From positions 193,963-257,962 of the forward strand of contig CAYPEJ010000002.1 in the NCBI GenBank assembly GCA_964409685.1: a stretch of DNA of 64,000 nt, given 5' to 3'. The notes under the pieces were generated by a model. The model ran no database searches. It was given only the letters and a program-made list of their open reading frames with translations, and was not told where the DNA came from. The stretch comes from Clostridium_AI sp964409685. Lineage in GTDB: Bacteria > Bacillota > Clostridia > Lachnospirales > Lachnospiraceae. Below, in pieces: positions 1 through 10,211 of the stretch; position 1 is the stretch's first letter; the number at the start of each line of letters is the position of its first letter. A program made the translations under genes and the position numbers.

Positions 1-3000
1 CTACTACGAAAAAGGATATGGATGAGTGCTATTCATGGGCGAGAAAGGTAAAGATTCAGCACTATGAATTTATGAAAGCACTTGGAACGGTTTATGTAAC
101 ACCAAAAGATAAGTTAGGGGAATTACATTATAGTAGTTTAGCAAAGGAATACTCGGCATATGCATTTTTACATCCAGCAGTACTTGATTCCTCTACCATT
201 ATTCCGATTGAAGAACGTATTCAAAAGGAGTACGAAATCGATGGGGATGAGGTAAAACCGTATATTCCAATGTATATAAAGCGATTTAAAGTATACGAAA
301 GAATTACTGGAGATTGCTATGTGTATATAAAAGAGTTTAAGCAAGAAGATAATATTGCACGAGATATTTATAAAACAGATATTTTAATCTATTCCTTAGA
401 AGGCATATTATTAGCGGAATTTCAGGAGTTGACCTATAAAAAGGTTCGAAATAAAAACTTAATTGAGATGTTGATTCAAGCTCCAGGCAGTAAGGAAAAG
501 AATAAACGAAAACGAGGAAGAAAGAAAAAGAGTAGTTTTGTACAGAACGTAGAACCATCTGAGCATGGAGATATGAGGGAATATATTGTTTCAGAACTAA
601 AGGGAATGCTAGCGCAGGTAATCGAAGAAGAGATAGGCAAAATAGAAGAAAACGTTGGATTTTATGATCTAGGATTAGATTCTTCTAGCCTACTTCTTAT
701 TGTAAAAATGCTAGAAGATAGATTGAATGAAAAGCTGTATCCAACGCTATTATTTGAATATACAACAATCCAAGAGTTAGCAGACTTTTTAAATGAGCAA
801 TATAGCTCCTGTTTTCAAAGAAATGGGAAACAGGAAACACAGAAGTCTGTGAGCCAAGAGGTACAGAACAAAGAATTAAATCTATATACAAGTGTATGGA
901 AAGAACAAGAAATTGAAACTATCAAAGAAGAGGAAGAATATTGTATCTGGCTTTTTGATGAGGATGAAGCGTTATGGAATCAGTTAAGAACAGTTAACAA
1001 AAACACAATTCTCATCCAAAATGGAGCAAAGTACCAAAAGCACGATTCTATGCATTATATTGTAAATGGAATGGAAGAGGCAGACTATGTAACGGTAATT
1101 GAGAATCTATTAGCCGATGGAATGATTCCAGATAAAATGATAAAGAACATTCCATTACAAGAAGAATTATCACTATTTGCAGAACAGCAAAGACAAATGG
1201 GAATGGAATCGATTTTCCTTCTAAGTAAGGTATTGGCTGGAATGAAGTCCTTCAAACAGATTTCATTTTATGTATTGCATTATAAAAACAAAGGAGCAGA
1301 ATGGGAAGGATATAATCCAATTCATGAAGGAATTGCAGGTTTTTGTAAAACGGTACTGGAAGAAAAACAGACAATGCAATATAAGTTAATTGGCTTAGAA
1401 GAAATGAATGTAAAATGTATTTTAAGTGAATTGGCAAGTGATGACAGTATAGATATCGAGATCGAATATCGAGAAGGTAGAAGATTTGTAAAGGTCAATG
1501 AAAAGATTGATGTTTCCAAACAATCTGCGGGCAGAGATTTCATTAAGAAAGATGGCGTGTATTTACTTACAGGTGGAATGGGCGGTCTTGGACAGATTTT
1601 TATAGAAGAGTTGTCGACACAACCAGGGGTAAAACTGATTGTTTGTGGTCGAAGTGAATTATCGACAGAAAAAAAGCGCATCTTAGAAGATTGGAAAAAA
1701 CAGAATCGATTCATTGAGTACCAAAAGGTAGATATTACTTCCTATGAAGATGTGAAATCTTTACATGAACGAATTCTGCGAGACCATGGAAGGATAGATG
1801 GAATCGTACACATGGCAGGGATTAACAGAGATTCTTATATAATTAAGAAAGAATTGGATGAGTTTTTATCAGTATGTAAACCAAAAGTAGATGGAACGAT
1901 TCAATTAGATCGCGTATTTGCAGAGGATGACTTAGACTTTTTTGCACTATTTTCCTCTACAACAGCAATTATGGGGAATGCAGGTCAGTGTGATTATGCA
2001 TATGCAAATTATGTTATGAATCATTTTGCAACGTATCGTAATGAGTTAGTGAACCTTGGAAAACGAAATGGAAAGACAGTTGCCATCAATTGGCCATTAT
2101 GGGCAAATGGTGGTATGCAAGTAGACAAGGTCAAGAAAGACGATCTAGTGGAATCCGTTGGAATGATACCGATGAGTAATGAATCAGGAATGCAAGCATT
2201 TCATTTTGCATTAACGAATTCGTATGAAGAAGTTATTGTAGTGGAAGGAATTGAAGAACGAATAACGGCAGCATTAGAAGCTTATTATGATGACGGAGCG
2301 GTTGAAGAAAAGGATGATAAGGTTGAATTGGTAGCCGAAGCAGTAGACGAAGGATTACCATTACCAAAACAAATGCCACAAGATATTGCCATTATTGGTG
2401 TCAGTGGAAGATATCCACAAGCAGATAATATAATGGAGTTATGGGAAAATCTCAAGGCTGGAAAAGACTGTGTAGTAGATATTCCAAAGGAAAGATGGGA
2501 TAACGACAAATATTATGAAAAGCAAAAGGCAACCCCAGGAAAAAGCTATGGAAGAAGGGGTGGATTTATCAACAATGTGGATAAATTTGACGCTTTGTTC
2601 TTCCATATCTCACCGAGAGAAGCAGAAACTATGGACCCACAAGAAAGAATCTTTTTAGAAGAAGTATACCATGCGTTTGAAGATGCAGGATATACGAAGT
2701 CTGCTTTAGAAAATAGTCGAGTTGGCGTATTTGTAGGAGCCATGTGGGGACAGTATGAGATGCTAGAAGGGGAAGTTGATGGCACTTTTGTTACCCCAGC
2801 ATCCATTCATTCTGCCATTGCCAATCGAGTATCCTATTACTTTAATTTCAAAGGACCAAGTATAGCAGTTGATACGATGTGTTCCTCCTCATTAACATCT
2901 GTTCATTTAGCTTGTAAAAGCATCTTGGATGGAGAATGTGAGATGGCAGTAGCAGGTGGTGTCAATACATCATTACATCCAAATAAATATATTTACTTAA

Positions 3001-6000
3001 GTCAGAACGGATTCTTATCAACGGATGGAACTTGTAGAGCATTTGGAGAAGGCGGAGATGGTTATGTCCCAGGAGAAGGTGTTGGTGCATTAATCTTAAA
3101 ATCACTATCCAAGGCAGAGCAAGACGGGGATTACATTTATGGCGTAATAAAAGCCACTGCATTGAATCATGGTGGAAAAGCAAGCGGATATACAGTTCCA
3201 AATGTAAATTCACAGGCAGAAGTGATATCAATGGCGTTAGAAAAGGCAAAGATTGATCCAAGAACTATTAGTTATGTGGAAGCGCATGGAACAGGAACTT
3301 CTCTAGGAGATCCGATTGAGATGTTGGGATTGACGAAAGCATTTAGAAACTATACAGAAGATAGTCAATATTGTGCAATCGGTTCGATTAAGTCCAATAT
3401 AGGGCATTTGGAATCAGCAGCAGGAGTAGCTGCAATTACTAAGGTATTATTACAATTAAAATACAAGCAATTAGTACCTTCTATCCACAGTGAAGAATTA
3501 AATCATAATATTGATTTCCATACGACACCTTTCTACGTGCAGAATACACTTTGTGAGTGGAAACAGACAAGAGAAGAGATGGAATTCGCACCTAAGAGAG
3601 CAGCTGTTAGTGCATTTGGAGCTGGTGGAAGCAATGCCCATGTGATTATTGAAGAATATAGAAAAGAATATAAAAAGGCAACTGAGGGCAAGGCAAGTTT
3701 GGATAAAGAGAATGAAATTATTATCTTATCTGCAACCAATGAAGCCCGTTTAAAAGAAAGTGTGTCCAATTTATTAAACGTACTTGTATCCAATAAGACA
3801 GAAGTGGCGAAACCAACCAATATGGTTTCCGAGATCGAGATTGCAGAAGAGATAAAAGAAGTTCTATCATCCGAGATGCAAATTAGAAAAGATGAGATTG
3901 ATCATCACTTTGAACTGGATTTATTAGTAGAGGAAGTTTCCGTTTGGGAAGCAATATCCAATCTACTTATGGATAAGTACAAGGTAGTTCTATCCATGGA
4001 TAAGCTTGTTCACATAAGTGAATTAAGTCATTTAGCCAAAATGGTATGGAAGGAACTTCAAGCATCCCAACAAAAACAAATTGCCTATGAAGAGTCAGAA
4101 TCGATTCGTAAGGATATTCATATAAGTGACTTAGCATACACCTTGCAACACGGCAGAGAAGAAATGAACGTACGAATGGCAGTTGTTGCTTCAACGATAG
4201 AAGAACTCGTTTATAAGCTAAGAGCATATAGCAATGGGAAAGAGACAGATATCTTCTTTGGTGAAAATAAAAAAGAAGATAAGTCACAACGAATCTTCCA
4301 AAATAAAAATATTCAGAGTTTAGTAGCCCAAGCTGCCCAAAACAAAGATTATAATATGCTATGTGAATTGTGGGTTGCGGGAACGAAGATGAACTGGTCA
4401 GAGATATTCCAAGACAGGGAAGCCGAGAGAATCTGGTTGCCGGGATATCCGTTTGAGAAGAAGAGATTTTGGATTGAAAAAGCAGAAAGAATAGAAAAAG
4501 TGGACGGAAACTATCTGGTATCGAATAGAAATATACATCCATTGATTGATGAAAATGTATCTACATTCGAAAGAATGTGTTTCCGCAAGACACTACACAA
4601 AAATGAATTTTATTTGATGCAACATGAGATAAATGGGAAAAGGATATTCCCTGGAGCATTTTCCATTGAAATGGCATTTGCAGCAATCAATTTAGCATTG
4701 CCATCCAATGAAATAACAGAACTAAAAGATATTCAGATGTCCAATATGCTTTCTGTAGATGGAGCAGATACAAAAGATGTTGTTGTAAATGTTTCATTTG
4801 GAGAAAATGGAGAAAAAGAAATGGGATTCCAAATCGTTTCTGCTTGTGAAGAGGATGAAAAGGGACCTATGGTTTATACAAAAGGGAAGATAGGAACAAA
4901 TTCAGATGTAACATTTGAATCCGTTTCATTGGAACAATTACAAGAAGGATTACATAAGGTAGCCTCAAAAGAAGAAGTATATAATCGTTTTCAAGAAATT
5001 CATTATAGTTATGGAAAGGAATTTCAGGTAGTTGAAGAAGTGCGATATTCAGACAAGGAAGCACTAGGTACACTGGAATTAACCGAATTGGGACGTGATT
5101 GGAGTGAAATCTGTAATTGTAGTCCAAGTTTAGTAGATGGCGCATTTCAAGTGGCAAGCTTGCTCCTAGAGATGGAAGCAGGAGTAAATTATATTCCTAC
5201 TGGCGTACAAAAGATTTCTTTTGATGATTCTATGGGAGGAGAACTTTCCTCTAAATATTATGCGTATGTAAAAGAAGAAAGCAATGATAACAATCAAGTT
5301 TATCACTATAGTATTATGATTTTAGATAGTGAAGGAAAGCAAATAATCAAAATGGATCAGTTTGAAATTCGTAAAATGCTTGCTTTTGTAGAATTTAACA
5401 AAGTAGAAAAAGAACCGATCGTGATTTTGGATGACGATATCTTTAACAAGACAAAAAGTTATTTGCGAAAAGTCATTACTTTATGTATGAGAATGGAAGA
5501 AAATGAGCTGGATGAATCGGAACATTTTGAACAATATGGCTTAGATTCGATTATTATCATGAGGCTAAATGATGAATTAGGAAAGCACTTTAAAAAGTTA
5601 TCGAAGACAATCTTTTTTGAAAATAGCAATTTACTAGAACTTACACAGTATTTTGTAAAGTATCATAAAGAAGAATTAATAAACCTATTCCAAGGTGAAC
5701 ATGCAACCATTTTAAAAGAAGATAACATCGAACTGGGAGATACAGGAGTATGCTATTTAGCTAGAAAATGGATCGCAATGAAACGAAAAACTTCAGAAAG
5801 AAAAATAGATACTTTGGTTGTATTTTCATTAGAACCTGCGTTAGCAGAAGCGATGAAGGAATATGCGGAGCAAGTAATTTTAGTATTACCAGGAGAGTCC
5901 TATGTGAAAGAAAATAATGCGACATATCGAATGAATCCATCTAATAAGCAGGATTATGTTGCACTTTTACATGATTTAAGTATGGATGAAGAAGAATCAA

Positions 6001-9000
6001 TTCGCATTTTATATGCATGGACCAATCAAGAGATTGCCTTTGAGGTATCGAATTTAGAAGTACAGTTAGAACAAGCACTACAATACGTATTCTACTTAAC
6101 CAAAGCACTATGTACGTATAAAAAATCCATTGAATTTCTTTACTTAATGGAGAATCGCAAGGGATGGGAACAACCGATTTATAAATCCACATCTGCGTAC
6201 TTAAAAAGTATTGTAGAAGAAGAACCAAATTTCAAATTTAAATGTATCGAAGCCTTTGAACTAGAAAAGGAAGGAGTTGCAAAAGAAGTCTTTCTTGAGT
6301 TTGGAGATTCGGAATCATGGAATATGGATATTTTACTTCAGAAGAGGGGTAGAAAAGTATCTGTATTAGATGAATGTAATCCATTGAAAGAAAAAAGGGT
6401 ACAGTTGAAAAAGCAAGGTGTATATCTAGTAACTGGTGCAATGGGTGGCATTGGATATCAAATTGCAACTTACTTGGCAAGTGAATATCAGGCAAAACTT
6501 ATTTTAGTAGGAAGAAAGCCAGAAGATGCTGGAATTCGAGAAAAAATGAATGCCTTGAAACAAAAGGGAAGCCAAATAATATATGTATCTGGGGATGTAG
6601 GAATACAGGAAGATGTCAAACACATCATGGAAGAAGGAAGAAATGTGTTCGGACATATTGATGGGGTTGTTCATAGCGCAGGTATAACCATGGATTCCTA
6701 TTTGATGCACAAGAAAGAAGAACAGATTTGGTCTGTTATCAAGCCAAAAGTGTATGGAACTGTATACTTGTATGAAGAAATGAAGCAAGATACGTTTGAC
6801 TTTATGATATTGTTTAGTTCATTAGCTGGATTAATTGGTAATGTGGCACAAGGGGATTATTCATTTGGTAACTGCTTTATGGATCATTATGCAACCATGC
6901 AGTCACAGAATGTAACTTCCATCAACTGGCCATTATGGAAAGATGGCGGAATGAAAGTAGACAAAGAAGTGGAACGATACTTAGCAAAACAACATGGATT
7001 GACATCCTTAGAAAAGTCAGATGGAATGAAAGCATTCGAGGCATTATTATTAGAAAAGGGGCAAAATGTTGCAGTATTTTGCGGAGATAAGAAAAAGTTC
7101 TTGAATAAGTTTGGTACAAAACAAAGAGAATTTTCTGCATTAGCAAATTACAGTGCTTTATCAAGAAAGAAAAGCAATGCGACCAAGATGCTCCCAGAAG
7201 TAAGAGAATATGCACAAAGACCAAAGAAAGAACAGGAAGAGATTGCCGTTATTGGATTAAGTGGTAAATATCCAATGGCAAATGACTTAGATACACTATG
7301 GGCGAACTTATGTGAGGGAAAAGATTGTATTACCGAGATTCCAAAGGATAGATGGGATTGTGATGAATTTTATACAAAAAATAAAGATGAAGTTGGCAAA
7401 AGCTATAGTAAATGGGGCGGGTTTATAGAGGATATTGATAAATTTGATCCACTATTATTCCATATCTCACCAAGGGATGCGGAAATCATGTCACCAGAAG
7501 AAAAATTATTTATGATGACTGCTTGGCATACATTTGATGATGCAGGATATACAAGAAAAACATTGAATGAAAAGAGAGTTGGTGTCTTTGTAGGGGCAAT
7601 GTATAGTCAGTATCAATTAATGAGAGGTATGATAAATCAGGTAGAAATGTCAACCATGTCATTCCATGCGGATATTGCCAATCGAGTATCCTTCTTCTAC
7701 AATCTACATGGACCTAGTATATCAGTAGATACTCTTTGTTCATCGGCAATGACAGCGATTCACTTAGCATGTGAAAGCATTCGCTCAGGCGAGAGTGAGA
7801 TGGCATTAGCAGGAGGCGTAAATCTATCCTTACATCCAAACAAATATAACATATTAAGTTTGAAGAAATTTGTATCGACAGATGGAAAATGTAGAAGTTT
7901 TGGTGAAGGTGGAGATGGTTATGTTCCAGGAGAAGGATGTGGAGCCGTATTACTAAAGCCACTTAGTAAGGCAATTCAAGATGGGGATAACATATATGGT
8001 ATTATCAAGGCAACTACGATAAATCATGGAGGAAAAACAAATGGTTATACCGTACCGAATCCAAAAGCACAGACTCAGTTGATTGTAGATGCGTTAGAAA
8101 AAGCTAATATATCAGCAGAACACATTAGTTACATCGAGGCACATGGAACAGGAACTGCCTTAGGAGATCCGATTGAAATTACAGGATTAACAAATGCATT
8201 CCGTCGAGATACAGAAAAGAAAGGCTATTGTTCCATTGGTTCTATAAAATCCAATATAGGACATTTAGAAGCGGCATCAGGAATAGCTAGTTTAACGAAG
8301 GTGTTGTTGCAGTTAAAGTATAAAAAATTTGTACCATCCCTACATTCTAGTGAGATTAACCACAATCTGGACTTAGAAGAAACACCATTTTATGTACAAC
8401 AGAAAGTCCAAGAATGGAAACCGACGGTAGTTGAACAAGAGGGCAAAAAGGTTGTAGTTCCAAGAACGGCAGGAATTAGTGCATATGGAGCAGGCGGAAC
8501 AAACGTACATGTAATCGTTAGTGAGTATCAAAATGATAGGAAGGAAAATGAATTGTCAAAAGAGCAAGTGATTCTTTTATCTGCAACAGATACCGTAAGA
8601 TTACAAGAATCTGCTAAGAAATTGAGTCAATATATAAGGAAGCGAGTAGACGATAAGCAAGTACAACTAAGAGATATTGCACATACCTTGATGTTTGGAA
8701 GAGAAGAAATGAGAGAAAGACTGGCAATTGTATGTGCAAGTAAAGCAGAGTTAGTAGAACGTTTGGAACAGTACTGTGAAGGAAACATAGGACGCGATAT
8801 CTATGTGCGAAACGCGGATAAGAACATCGAAAATCAAGAAGATACCTCTTTTGCACAAGGAAAAGATCGTCGGGAGCAAGCATTCGCATGGGTAAATGGA
8901 GCAGACATAGAATGGGAACGTGACAAAGAAAGTCATATAATTTCATTACCAGGATATCCATTCAAATTAAGTCGTTACTGGATTGGAAGTTATGATCAAA

Positions 9001-10190
9001 CACAACAACAGCCAGAGAGTAAGAAAGAAAAATCTGTGGTTATTGAGGATTCAAGAAGTAGTAATGATTCTGTGAATGAAATTCGTCCAGTCAATTCAAT
9101 GGAAGCTTCTAGAAATGACTATGTGGGTGACGAAGTTATATTAGATATAATAGAAGGCAACATTGGAATTATCAGACTGAATGATAGAGTAAATAGAAAT
9201 GTATTTTCAGAGGTATTCCGAAAGGGAATTACAAAGAGATTATGGGAAGTCGAGCAAAATGAAAATATTAAAGTCGTTATTGTAACTGGATATGACAATA
9301 TCTTCTGCATGGGAGCAACCGAAAATCAACTGAATGATATTGCAGATGAAAAATCAAGTTTTACAGATGAACCAGTTCTTTATAAAGGCTTATTACAATG
9401 TAAGGTTCCAGTTATTTCGGCAATTCAAGGACATGCCTCAGGTGGAGGTTTCTTATTAGGTTTATATGGTGATATGGTTATACTTGGAAAAGAATCGGTA
9501 TACAGTGCTGTCTTTATGAAGTATGGTTTTACACCAGGAATGGGAGCCACTTTAATACTAGAAGAAAAACTAGGACGTAATCTAGCAACTGAAATGATGT
9601 ATACGGCAAGATATTATACAGGTGAAGAACTAGAAAGACGTGGTGCTTCTGTCATTGTGACAGAACAAAATAATGTCTTAAATGAAGCAATTAAGATGGC
9701 TAGAATCATTCGTGAAAAGCCAAGAGTATCCTTAATAGCATTAAAAGAAGAACTTGCAAGTCGAATTTTAGAACGTCTAGATGCTATTATAGAAAAAGAA
9801 GATGCGATGCATAAAAGGACATTTACTAGTGACGAAGTGAAAGAGAATATTGAGCGTTATTATATTAACTCCAACAAGACACAGAAAAAAGTGAATGTGG
9901 CGAAAGAAGAGGATGTTGAGTTAAAACAGATTGAAGCGGAATTAGCCAATGCAGTGGAACATTTTGATATGAGTCTAGTTGACGACAATTTTGATGAGTG
10001 GTTTCTAGCTGAGACCGAAGAGATTGAAATGTTGGAACATATGGAAAGGCTAGAATCGATTCAGGTAGAGAAAAAGAACGAGGATGATATGGACATGGAA
10101 GCGCAACTAATGGACATATTAAATCAGCTCGAAGATGGGAACATATCAATAAATGATGCATTGTTTTTAGAAGAACAAATAAATGGATAA
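1..10190 (+). CDS. Trans-AT PKS polypeptide A (5' truncated by window): DH-ACP-KR-KS1-DH-ACP-KR-KS2-ECH
   Basis: The gene is already open at base 1. The frame runs upstream of the first ATG (18), and the residues there match the interior of the DH that opens polypeptide H, so the true start is outside the window. Counting from Met at 18, the order is: C-terminal half of a DH (1-150, HPAVLD at 52-57); ACP (Ser222); KR (about 290-760, TGGMGGLG); KS1 (790-1215, Cys955, intact HGTGT) with a carrier-like insertion (about 1262-1355); DH (1507-1790, His1536 in HxxxGxxxxP, Asp1707); ACP (Ser1844); KR (1910-2370); KS2 (2409-2840, Cys2574); and an enoyl-CoA hydratase-fold domain (3037-3280) with the FTPGMGAT motif of PksI-type ECH2 decarboxylases. 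A C-terminal docking segment follows (3356-3390). No AT is present, so malonyl must be loaded in trans. Both KRs have the Asp of B-type KRs. KS2-ECH followed by the tandem ACPs of polypeptide B is the layout expected for beta-branching. Domain calls are firm; chemistry is inferred. Confidence 0.95.
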   Translation, partial: TTKKDMDECYSWARKVKIQHYEFMKALGTVYVTPKDKLGELHYSSLAKEYSAYAFLHPAVLDSSTIIPIEERIQKEYEIDGDEVKPYIPMYIKRFKVYERITGDCYVYIKEFKQEDNIARDIYKTDILIYSLEGILLAEFQELTYKKVRNKNLIEMLIQAPGSKEKNKRKRGRKKKSSFVQNVEPSEHGDMREYIVSELKGMLAQVIEEEIGKIEENVGFYDLGLDSSSLLLIVKMLEDRLNEKLYPTLLFEYTTIQELADFLNEQYSSCFQRNGKQETQKSVSQEVQNKELNLYTSVWKEQEIETIKEEEEYCIWLFDEDEALWNQLRTVNKNTILIQNGAKYQKHDSMHYIVNGMEEADYVTVIENLLADGMIPDKMIKNIPLQEELSLFAEQQRQMGMESIFLLSKVLAGMKSFKQISFYVLHYKNKGAEWEGYNPIHEGIAGFCKTVLEEKQTMQYKLIGLEEMNVKCILSELASDDSIDIEIEYREGRRFVKVNEKIDVSKQSAGRDFIKKDGVYLLTGGMGGLGQIFIEELSTQPGVKLIVCGRSELSTEKKRILEDWKKQNRFIEYQKVDITSYEDVKSLHERILRDHGRIDGIVHMAGINRDSYIIKKELDEFLSVCKPKVDGTIQLDRVFAEDDLDFFALFSSTTAIMGNAGQCDYAYANYVMNHFATYRNELVNLGKRNGKTVAINWPLWANGGMQVDKVKKDDLVESVGMIPMSNESGMQAFHFALTNSYEEVIVVEGIEERITAALEAYYDDGAVEEKDDKVELVAEAVDEGLPLPKQMPQDIAIIGVSGRYPQADNIMELWENLKAGKDCVVDIPKERWDNDKYYEKQKATPGKSYGRRGGFINNVDKFDALFFHISPREAETMDPQERIFLEEVYHAFEDAGYTKSALENSRVGVFVGAMWGQYEMLEGEVDGTFVTPASIHSAIANRVSYYFNFKGPSIAVDTMCSSSLTSVHLACKSILDGECEMAVAGGVNTSLHPNKYIYLSQNGFLSTDGTCRAFGEGGDGYVPGEGVGALILKSLSKAEQDGDYIYGVIKATALNHGGKASGYTVPNVNSQAEVISMALEKAKIDPRTISYVEAHGTGTSLGDPIEMLGLTKAFRNYTEDSQYCAIGSIKSNIGHLESAAGVAAITKVLLQLKYKQLVPSIHSEELNHNIDFHTTPFYVQNTLCEWKQTREEMEFAPKRAAVSAFGAGGSNAHVIIEEYRKEYKKATEGKASLDKENEIIILSATNEARLKESVSNLLNVLVSNKTEVAKPTNMVSEIEIAEEIKEVLSSEMQIRKDEIDHHFELDLLVEEVSVWEAISNLLMDKYKVVLSMDKLVHISELSHLAKMVWKELQASQQKQIAYEESESIRKDIHISDLAYTLQHGREEMNVRMAVVASTIEELVYKLRAYSNGKETDIFFGENKKEDKSQRIFQNKNIQSLVAQAAQNKDYNMLCELWVAGTKMNWSEIFQDREAERIWLPGYPFEKKRFWIEKAERIEKVDGNYLVSNRNIHPLIDENVSTFERMCFRKTLHKNEFYLMQHEINGKRIFPGAFSIEMAFAAINLALPSNEITELKDIQMSNMLSVDGADTKDVVVNVSFGENGEKEMGFQIVSACEEDEKGPMVYTKGKIGTNSDVTFESVSLEQLQEGLHKVASKEEVYNRFQEIHYSYGKEFQVVEEVRYSDKEALGTLELTELGRDWSEICNCSPSLVDGAFQVASLLLEMEAGVNYIPTGVQKISFDDSMGGELSSKYYAYVKEESNDNNQVYHYSIMILDSEGKQIIKMDQFEIRKMLAFVEFNKVEKEPIVILDDDIFNKTKSYLRKVITLCMRMEENELDESEHFEQYGLDSIIIMRLNDELGKHFKKLSKTIFFENSNLLELTQYFVKYHKEELINLFQGEHATILKEDNIELGDTGVCYLARKWIAMKRKTSERKIDTLVVFSLEPALAEAMKEYAEQVILVLPGESYVKENNATYRMNPSNKQDYVALLHDLSMDEEESIRILYAWTNQEIAFEVSNLEVQLEQALQYVFYLTKALCTYKKSIEFLYLMENRKGWEQPIYKSTSAYLKSIVEEEPNFKFKCIEAFELEKEGVAKEVFLEFGDSESWNMDILLQKRGRKVSVLDECNPLKEKRVQLKKQGVYLVTGAMGGIGYQIATYLASEYQAKLILVGRKPEDAGIREKMNALKQKGSQIIYVSGDVGIQEDVKHIMEEGRNVFGHIDGVVHSAGITMDSYLMHKKEEQIWSVIKPKVYGTVYLYEEMKQDTFDFMILFSSLAGLIGNVAQGDYSFGNCFMDHYATMQSQNVTSINWPLWKDGGMKVDKEVERYLAKQHGLTSLEKSDGMKAFEALLLEKGQNVAVFCGDKKKFLNKFGTKQREFSALANYSALSRKKSNATKMLPEVREYAQRPKKEQEEIAVIGLSGKYPMANDLDTLWANLCEGKDCITEIPKDRWDCDEFYTKNKDEVGKSYSKWGGFIEDIDKFDPLLFHISPRDAEIMSPEEKLFMMTAWHTFDDAGYTRKTLNEKRVGVFVGAMYSQYQLMRGMINQVEMSTMSFHADIANRVSFFYNLHGPSISVDTLCSSAMTAIHLACESIRSGESEMALAGGVNLSLHPNKYNILSLKKFVSTDGKCRSFGEGGDGYVPGEGCGAVLLKPLSKAIQDGDNIYGIIKATTINHGGKTNGYTVPNPKAQTQLIVDALEKANISAEHISYIEAHGTGTALGDPIEITGLTNAFRRDTEKKGYCSIGSIKSNIGHLEAASGIASLTKVLLQLKYKKFVPSLHSSEINHNLDLEETPFYVQQKVQEWKPTVVEQEGKKVVVPRTAGISAYGAGGTNVHVIVSEYQNDRKENELSKEQVILLSATDTVRLQESAKKLSQYIRKRVDDKQVQLRDIAHTLMFGREEMRERLAIVCASKAELVERLEQYCEGNIGRDIYVRNADKNIENQEDTSFAQGKDRREQAFAWVNGADIEWERDKESHIISLPGYPFKLSRYWIGSYDQTQQQPESKKEKSVVIEDSRSSNDSVNEIRPVNSMEASRNDYVGDEVILDIIEGNIGIIRLNDRVNRNVFSEVFRKGITKRLWEVEQNENIKVVIVTGYDNIFCMGATENQLNDIADEKSSFTDEPVLYKGLLQCKVPVISAIQGHASGGGFLLGLYGDMVILGKESVYSAVFMKYGFTPGMGATLILEEKLGRNLATEMMYTARYYTGEELERRGASVIVTEQNNVLNEAIKMARIIREKPRVSLIALKEELASRILERLDAIIEKEDAMHKRTFTSDEVKENIERYYINSNKTQKKVNVAKEEDVELKQIEAELANAVEHFDMSLVDDNFDEWFLAETEEIEMLEHMERLESIQVEKKNEDDMDMEAQLMDILNQLEDGNISINDALFLEEQING
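3800..4080 (+). other. Serine-less carrier-like insertion in the KS1 flanking subdomain
   Basis: This in-frame segment interrupts the post-KS linker between its first helix (after LSATNEARL) and the conserved AYTLQHGREEM block. It has the helix spacing of a carrier protein but no DSL serine; the equivalent stretch reads FELDLLVEE. It is the most diverged of four such insertions in the window. It may correspond to the three-helix LINKS motif that links trans-AT KS domains laterally. Confidence 0.5.
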
Positions 10191-10211
10191 TGGATTAAAG
10201 GGGTAAAAATT

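Noticed and set aside
9126..9860. ECH domain of polypeptide A as a fatty-acid beta-oxidation hydratase
   Set aside because: It is fused in frame to KS2 and followed by tandem ACPs. Its FTPGMGAT motif and context fit the beta-branching decarboxylase type.
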